A DNA stretch of 64,000 bases from contig NZ_CP139368.1 of assembly GCF_034120055.1 (NCBI RefSeq), forward strand, positions 2,108,001 to 2,172,000, written 5' to 3'. This stretch comes from Microbacterium rhizosphaerae. Lineage in GTDB: Bacteria > Actinomycetota > Actinomycetes > Actinomycetales > Microbacteriaceae. Shown here piece after piece: positions 60,090 to 64,000 of the stretch; position 1 is the first letter of the stretch, and each line of letters opens with the position of its first letter. Under the pieces are notes generated by a model. That model saw only the letters and a list, made by a program, of their open reading frames with translations, was not told where the DNA came from and did not search any database. Made by a program: the position numbers and the translations under genes.

Positions 60090-63000
60090 GTGCCGGCATC
60101 CTTCTCCGCTTCCGAGCCGTCCGCGGCCTCGGGCGGACGGGGAGCCTCCTGGCGGGAGCTGCTGGCGGACCGTGCGGGTGCGCGGGCGTCCGGAATCCCG
60201 CTCGCCCTGGCGTTCGAGCTGCGCGAGCGCCTCCCGCAGCGTTCGCCCTGGGCGCCGCCGCGGACGCAGGAGGCTCGCATCGCCGGGTCGGTTCGCGCAG
60301 ATCGCGAGGTGCTGCTCGGGATCCGTCCGTGCGTGCGCAGCCACTCGACGGGCGGCTGGGTCAAGGGCGACGTGTCGTGGGAATCGCTGCGCCGGCCCGG
60401 CGGGCCGCACGACGAGGAGCAGGCTCGGTGGTTCGCCGAGCTGCACGCGCTCACGCGGGATGTGCGCACGCTGGGCGCACCGCTCGACACCTCGGAGTGG
60501 ATCACGCTCGACACGGTGGGCTCCCGCCTGCTGTGGCCCCAGCTGGCGTCCGCGGCGGCGCTCGGCATCCCGTTCGTCGGGACCCGCAGGGACCGCCGTA
60601 TCGTGCTCGCCGATCACGCCGAGATCGCCCTCGCCGTCGATGCGGCGCCCCGAGGCGGTCTCACGCTCCGGGCGCGGGCCTCGATCGACGGCACAGGGGT
60701 CGAGGGCCTCCGTGCGATCGGTCGCACAGGGGTCTACGCACTCGCGTTCGACGAATCCGCTGTCACGATCACGCTCGCGCCGGTGGCACTGACGGGTGCC
60801 GTGCGCGCCGCGGTCGACAAGCCGCGCGGGCTGGTCGTCCCGGCTGCGGACGTCGACGACTTCCTCCGCGAGTACTATCCCCGGATCGCCCGCACGAGTC
60901 GGGTCGTCGGATCCGACGGAATCGAGCTGCCCTCGCTTCCCGAACCGCAGCTGGTCGTCGAGGTCGCGCACAGCGCGGGCCATGCGGTGACGTTCCGGCT
61001 GAGGTGGGACTATCCCGGCTCCGCGCCGAAGCCCTTCGCAGCGGACCTCGGCGATGCGGAGCGCGACACGGCCCTCGAGGCGGAGCTCGTGCGTCGACTT
61101 CGCGACGCCTGGGATCGCGCCGGCGGACCGGCGTTCGCTGCGGAAGGCATGCTGGACGACACCGACGCCGCCGAGTTCATCACGTCGGTCGTGCCGACGT
61201 TCGAGGCGCTGGCCGGCGTACGGATCGCGGTCACCGGCATTCCCCCCGACTACCGCGAACTCGCGGCCGCTCCCGAGATCACGGTGACCACCGTCGAATC
61301 GCCGGATCCCGACTGGTTCGACCTCGGCGTCATCGTGACGATCGACGGGCGCCGCATCCCGTTCACCCCGCTGTTCACCGCCCTCTCACGCGGCCGCAAG
61401 AAGATGCTGCTGCAGGACGGCGCGTACTTCTCGCTGGCGCATCCTGCTCTGCAGCGCCTGCGCGACCTCATCGACGAGTCCGGCGGGCTCGCCGAGTGGG
61501 AGCCGGGGACAGTCCGCATCAGCCGCTACCAGGTCGACTTCTGGGAGGAATTCGAAGACCTCGCCGACCGGTCCGAGCCCGCGGTCGCGTGGCGGGCGCT
61601 CGCCGAGGGGCTGCGCGCCATCGCCGAGGAGGGGCCGGCGCCTGTCGCGACGGCCGCGTCGCCCGAAGGCATCACCGCGACGCTGCGGCCGTATCAGCAG
61701 GCCGGACTCGACTGGCTGGCCTTCCTCTGGAGCCATCGGCTCGGCGGCATCCTCGCCGACGACATGGGCCTCGGCAAGACGCTGCAGATGCTCGCGTTCA
61801 TCCAGCACCTCCGCGCGACGGGCGAGCGGCGGCCCGTGCTCGTCGTGGCGCCCGCATCCGTCCTGTCGACCTGGAGCGCCGAGGCGGCGCGCTTCGCGCC
61901 GGACCTGCGTGTGGAGACGCTCGCGGCGACGGCGAAGAAGCGCCGGATGACCGTGCGGGATGCGGCGGCCTCCGCCGACGTGGTCGTCACGTCGTACACC
62001 GTGCTGCGACTGGATGCCGACGCCTTCGCCGAGATCGCGTGGTCTGCGGTGGTGCTCGATGAGGCCCAGTTCGTGAAGAACCCGAAGACGAAGCTGCACC
62101 GTGCCGTGGGGCGTCTGCGTGCCGACGCGCGCTACGCCGTCACGGGAACCCCGCTGGAGAACAGCCTCTCCGAGCTGTGGGCCCTGCTGTCGCTGACCGC
62201 GCCCGGGCTCTTCCCCTCCGCTCGCCGGTTCCGGGAGGAGTACATCGGGCCGATCGAGAAGGGCACGGTGCCGGAGAACCAGGAGGGCGGGTCGTTCCGT
62301 GCCGGCCGGCTCGCACGCCTGCGCCGGCGCATCCGTCCGCTCGTCCTGAGACGTACGAAAGAGCTCGTCGCGACGGAGCTTCCGCCGAAGCAGGAGCAGC
62401 TGCTGCGGATCGAGCTCGAGCCCTCGCATCGCGCGATCTACGACGCGACGCTGCAGCGCGAGCGGCAGAAGGTCCTCGGTCTGCTGGAAGACCTCGACCG
62501 CAACCGGTTCATCGTCTTCCGCTCGCTCACCCTCTTGCGGATGCTGAGCCTCGCTCCGGGACTCGTGGACCCCGAGCACGCCCACATCCCGTCGAGCAAG
62601 CTCGAAGCGCTGATCGATCAGCTGCAGGAGATCGTCGCGGAAGGGCACCGCGTGCTCGTCTTCAGCCAGTTCACTTCCTATCTGGCGCTCGTGCGGGAGC
62701 GGCTCGAGCGCGTCGGCATCTCGTTCTGCACTCTGGACGGCTCGACGCGCCACCGGGAGCGCGTGATCGACGGGTTCCGGTCCGGCTCCGCGCCGGTCTT
62801 CCTCATCTCGCTGAAGGCCGGCGGCTTCGGGCTCACGCTCACCGAGGCCGAGTACGTCTTCCTCCTCGACCCGTGGTGGAACCCGGCGGCGGAGGCGCAG
62901 GCGGTCGACCGCGCGCACCGCCTCGGGCAGTCGCATCCCGTGAACGTCTACCGGATGATCGCGGCCGACACCATCGAGGACAAGGTCATGGCGCTGCAGC

Positions 63001-63098
63001 AGCGCAAAGCGCGGCTCTTCCAGGCCGTGATGGACGACGACGCCCTGTTCGGCCAGGCCCTCACGGCCGCCGACATCCGCGGACTGCTCGACGGCTGA
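60090..63098 (+). CDS. SNF2-family DEAD/DEAH ATPase
   Basis: A 1002-residue Swi2/Snf2-like translocase. The N-terminal ~530 residues are the variable bacterial region including DUF3670-like sequence (YREL, RIPFTPLFTALSRGRKKMLLQDGAYFSL). Motor motifs: Walker A GGILADDMGLGKTLQML near residue 560, DEAQ (VVLDEAQFVKNPKTK) near 657, VTGTPLENSLSELWALL, and the C-terminal half VFSQFTSYLALVRERL, SLKAGGFGLTLTEAEYVFLLDPWWNPAAEAQAVDRAHRLGQ. The N-terminal SWIM zinc finger common in actinobacterial relatives is not present. GTG 60090 is preferred over GTG 60060: TAACGT ends 7 bases upstream, the leaderless spacing. Confidence 0.88.
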   Translation: MPASFSASEPSAASGGRGASWRELLADRAGARASGIPLALAFELRERLPQRSPWAPPRTQEARIAGSVRADREVLLGIRPCVRSHSTGGWVKGDVSWESLRRPGGPHDEEQARWFAELHALTRDVRTLGAPLDTSEWITLDTVGSRLLWPQLASAAALGIPFVGTRRDRRIVLADHAEIALAVDAAPRGGLTLRARASIDGTGVEGLRAIGRTGVYALAFDESAVTITLAPVALTGAVRAAVDKPRGLVVPAADVDDFLREYYPRIARTSRVVGSDGIELPSLPEPQLVVEVAHSAGHAVTFRLRWDYPGSAPKPFAADLGDAERDTALEAELVRRLRDAWDRAGGPAFAAEGMLDDTDAAEFITSVVPTFEALAGVRIAVTGIPPDYRELAAAPEITVTTVESPDPDWFDLGVIVTIDGRRIPFTPLFTALSRGRKKMLLQDGAYFSLAHPALQRLRDLIDESGGLAEWEPGTVRISRYQVDFWEEFEDLADRSEPAVAWRALAEGLRAIAEEGPAPVATAASPEGITATLRPYQQAGLDWLAFLWSHRLGGILADDMGLGKTLQMLAFIQHLRATGERRPVLVVAPASVLSTWSAEAARFAPDLRVETLAATAKKRRMTVRDAAASADVVVTSYTVLRLDADAFAEIAWSAVVLDEAQFVKNPKTKLHRAVGRLRADARYAVTGTPLENSLSELWALLSLTAPGLFPSARRFREEYIGPIEKGTVPENQEGGSFRAGRLARLRRRIRPLVLRRTKELVATELPPKQEQLLRIELEPSHRAIYDATLQRERQKVLGLLEDLDRNRFIVFRSLTLLRMLSLAPGLVDPEHAHIPSSKLEALIDQLQEIVAEGHRVLVFSQFTSYLALVRERLERVGISFCTLDGSTRHRERVIDGFRSGSAPVFLISLKAGGFGLTLTEAEYVFLLDPWWNPAAEAQAVDRAHRLGQSHPVNVYRMIAADTIEDKVMALQQRKARLFQAVMDDDALFGQALTAADIRGLLDG

Positions 63099-63190
63099 GC
63101 AACGGGCTGAGTCGCCTTTTGCACGGCTGGTCGACCCGGCCGCGACGGCGCCCTCGGCTAGGCTCGAAGGGTTCGAAACGGGAGGACTCC

Positions 63191-64000
63191 ATGCGGATCA
63201 CGGGGCTCGGTCACGCCGGCATGTTCATCGAGACCAGGGGCGGCAGCATCCTGTGCGACCCGGTTCTCGGACCGAGCTTCTTCGGCTCCTGGTTCCCGTT
63301 CCCCGACAATCGCGGCCTCGACTGGGAGCGGTTCGGCACGGCCGACTTCCTCTACATCTCGCATCGCCACCGCGACCACTTCGACCCTGCGCTGCTCCAG
63401 AAGTACGTGCCGAAGGACATCAAGGTCCTGCTGCCCGAGTATCCGACGGATGATCTCGAGACCGACCTGCGCGGCCTCGGCTACGACAACATCGTCTACA
63501 CGCAGGCGGGCGTCCCGCTGGAGTTCGGCGACCTCACGGTCATGGTCACGCCGTTGCGCGCGCCGAGCGACGGTCCGATCGGCGACTCGTCGCTGAGCGT
63601 CGACGACGGCACCGCGAGCATGCTGAACCAGAACGACTCGCACCCTCTCGACCTCGAGAAGCTGCTCTCGTTCTCGAAGCCCGATGCCTACTTCACCCAG
63701 GTCTCGGGCGCGATCTGGTGGCCGATGGTCTACGACCTGCCGCAGGACGCGAAGCAGAACTTCGCCCGCCTCAAGCGCGACGCACAGAACAAGCGCGCGA
63801 TGTACTACATCGAGAAGGTGGATGCCGAGCACGTCTTCCCGATGGCCGGACCGCCGATGTTCCTGCGCGAGGAGCTGTTCCGCTACAACGGCTGGGGTCT
63901 CGAGGACGACGCGATCTTCACCGACCAGCAGCAGTTCCTCGACCACATGGCCGCGCAGCGGCCGGACCAGAAGGGCTACCTCTTCCTGCCGGGCACGCAG
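63191..64000 (+). CDS. Metallo-beta-lactamase-fold protein (UlaG-like), 3' truncated by window
   Basis: An open frame of 270 codons running off the end. It starts MRITGLGHAGMFIET; the metal-binding signature is YISHRHRDHFDP, with a first His of the pair in a SHxHxDH-like motif. ADFLYISHRHRDHFDPALL, LRGLGYDNIVYTQAGVPLEFGDLTVMVTPLRAPSDGP, and SGAIWWPMVYDLP resemble the UlaG/CMP-sialic-acid-hydroxylase-like branch, which in actinobacteria includes the MBL half of UDP-MurNAc hydroxylase; no Rieske domain is visible in the available part. GGAGGA precedes the ATG. Confidence 0.85.
   Translation, partial: MRITGLGHAGMFIETRGGSILCDPVLGPSFFGSWFPFPDNRGLDWERFGTADFLYISHRHRDHFDPALLQKYVPKDIKVLLPEYPTDDLETDLRGLGYDNIVYTQAGVPLEFGDLTVMVTPLRAPSDGPIGDSSLSVDDGTASMLNQNDSHPLDLEKLLSFSKPDAYFTQVSGAIWWPMVYDLPQDAKQNFARLKRDAQNKRAMYYIEKVDAEHVFPMAGPPMFLREELFRYNGWGLEDDAIFTDQQQFLDHMAAQRPDQKGYLFLPGTQ

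Noticed and set aside
1..64000. Prophage, insertion sequence, integrative element or tRNA-linked island
   Set aside because: No transposase, integrase or phage gene, and the tRNA cluster at 16.3-16.9 kb shows no duplicated 3' ends that would mark an attachment site.

Overview
This 64 kb, high-GC window looks like ordinary chromosome of an actinobacterium of the Microbacteriaceae, most likely Microbacterium or a close relative. The evidence is the gene order (acn-dxs, the ruvCAB-yajC-secDF-relA block, the alaS-ruvX-mltG-aroE-aroC-aroK-aroB chain), many GTG starts, and actinobacterial families such as DUF3000 next to RNase D, SseA-type sulfurtransferase next to SufE, and PdxR divergent from PdxST. 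I see no prophage, insertion sequence, integrase, rRNA or CRISPR array.

Layout. 1-13 kb: aconitase tail, dxs, a two-gene beta-oxidation operon (thiolase and multifunctional FadB type), RNase D with DUF3000, a membrane-anchored hydrolase, SufE with a sulfurtransferase, ZapE and an ammonium transporter preceded by a convincing GlnR-type box. 13-17 kb: an orphan PemK/MazF-like protein, a LuxR-type two-component system with a small membrane protein, and four tRNA genes (Val-CAC, Gly-GCC, Cys-GCA, Val-GAC). 17-22 kb: secreted subtilase, secreted beta-propeller protein, a gene-poor 585 bp gap and a membrane acyltransferase. 22-31 kb: an ACT-domain protein, a possible Thr-rich leader, thrS, a HIT protein and a vitamin B6 block (pdxY, PdxR-type regulator, pdxS, pdxT). 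30-43 kb: YebC, ruvCAB, yajC-secD-secF, the RelA/SpoT homologue, a DUF349 protein and rarA. 43-49 kb: rpsD followed by a perfect 54 bp tandem duplication, then alaS, ruvX and mltG.

49-60 kb is the most interesting stretch. The biosynthetic shikimate genes aroE-aroC-aroK-aroB are separated from aroQ-efp-nusB by what looks like a shikimate/quinate catabolic cassette: an MHS-type transporter, a second shikimate/quinate dehydrogenase, a TetR regulator and a fused 3-dehydroshikimate dehydratase/HPPD-like protein. Matching inverted repeats sit at the promoters of the catabolic dehydrogenase and the dehydratase, giving a testable TetR regulon. The window ends in a SNF2-family ATPase and an incomplete metallo-beta-lactamase-fold gene.

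Two window-wide signals stand out. First, many genes have a TANNNT element with exactly 6-7 bases before an ATG or GTG, which points to widespread leaderless transcription. I used this spacing to choose several starts. Second, the hexamer GGATGC/GCATCC is conspicuously frequent on both strands and in places appears to dictate codon choice.
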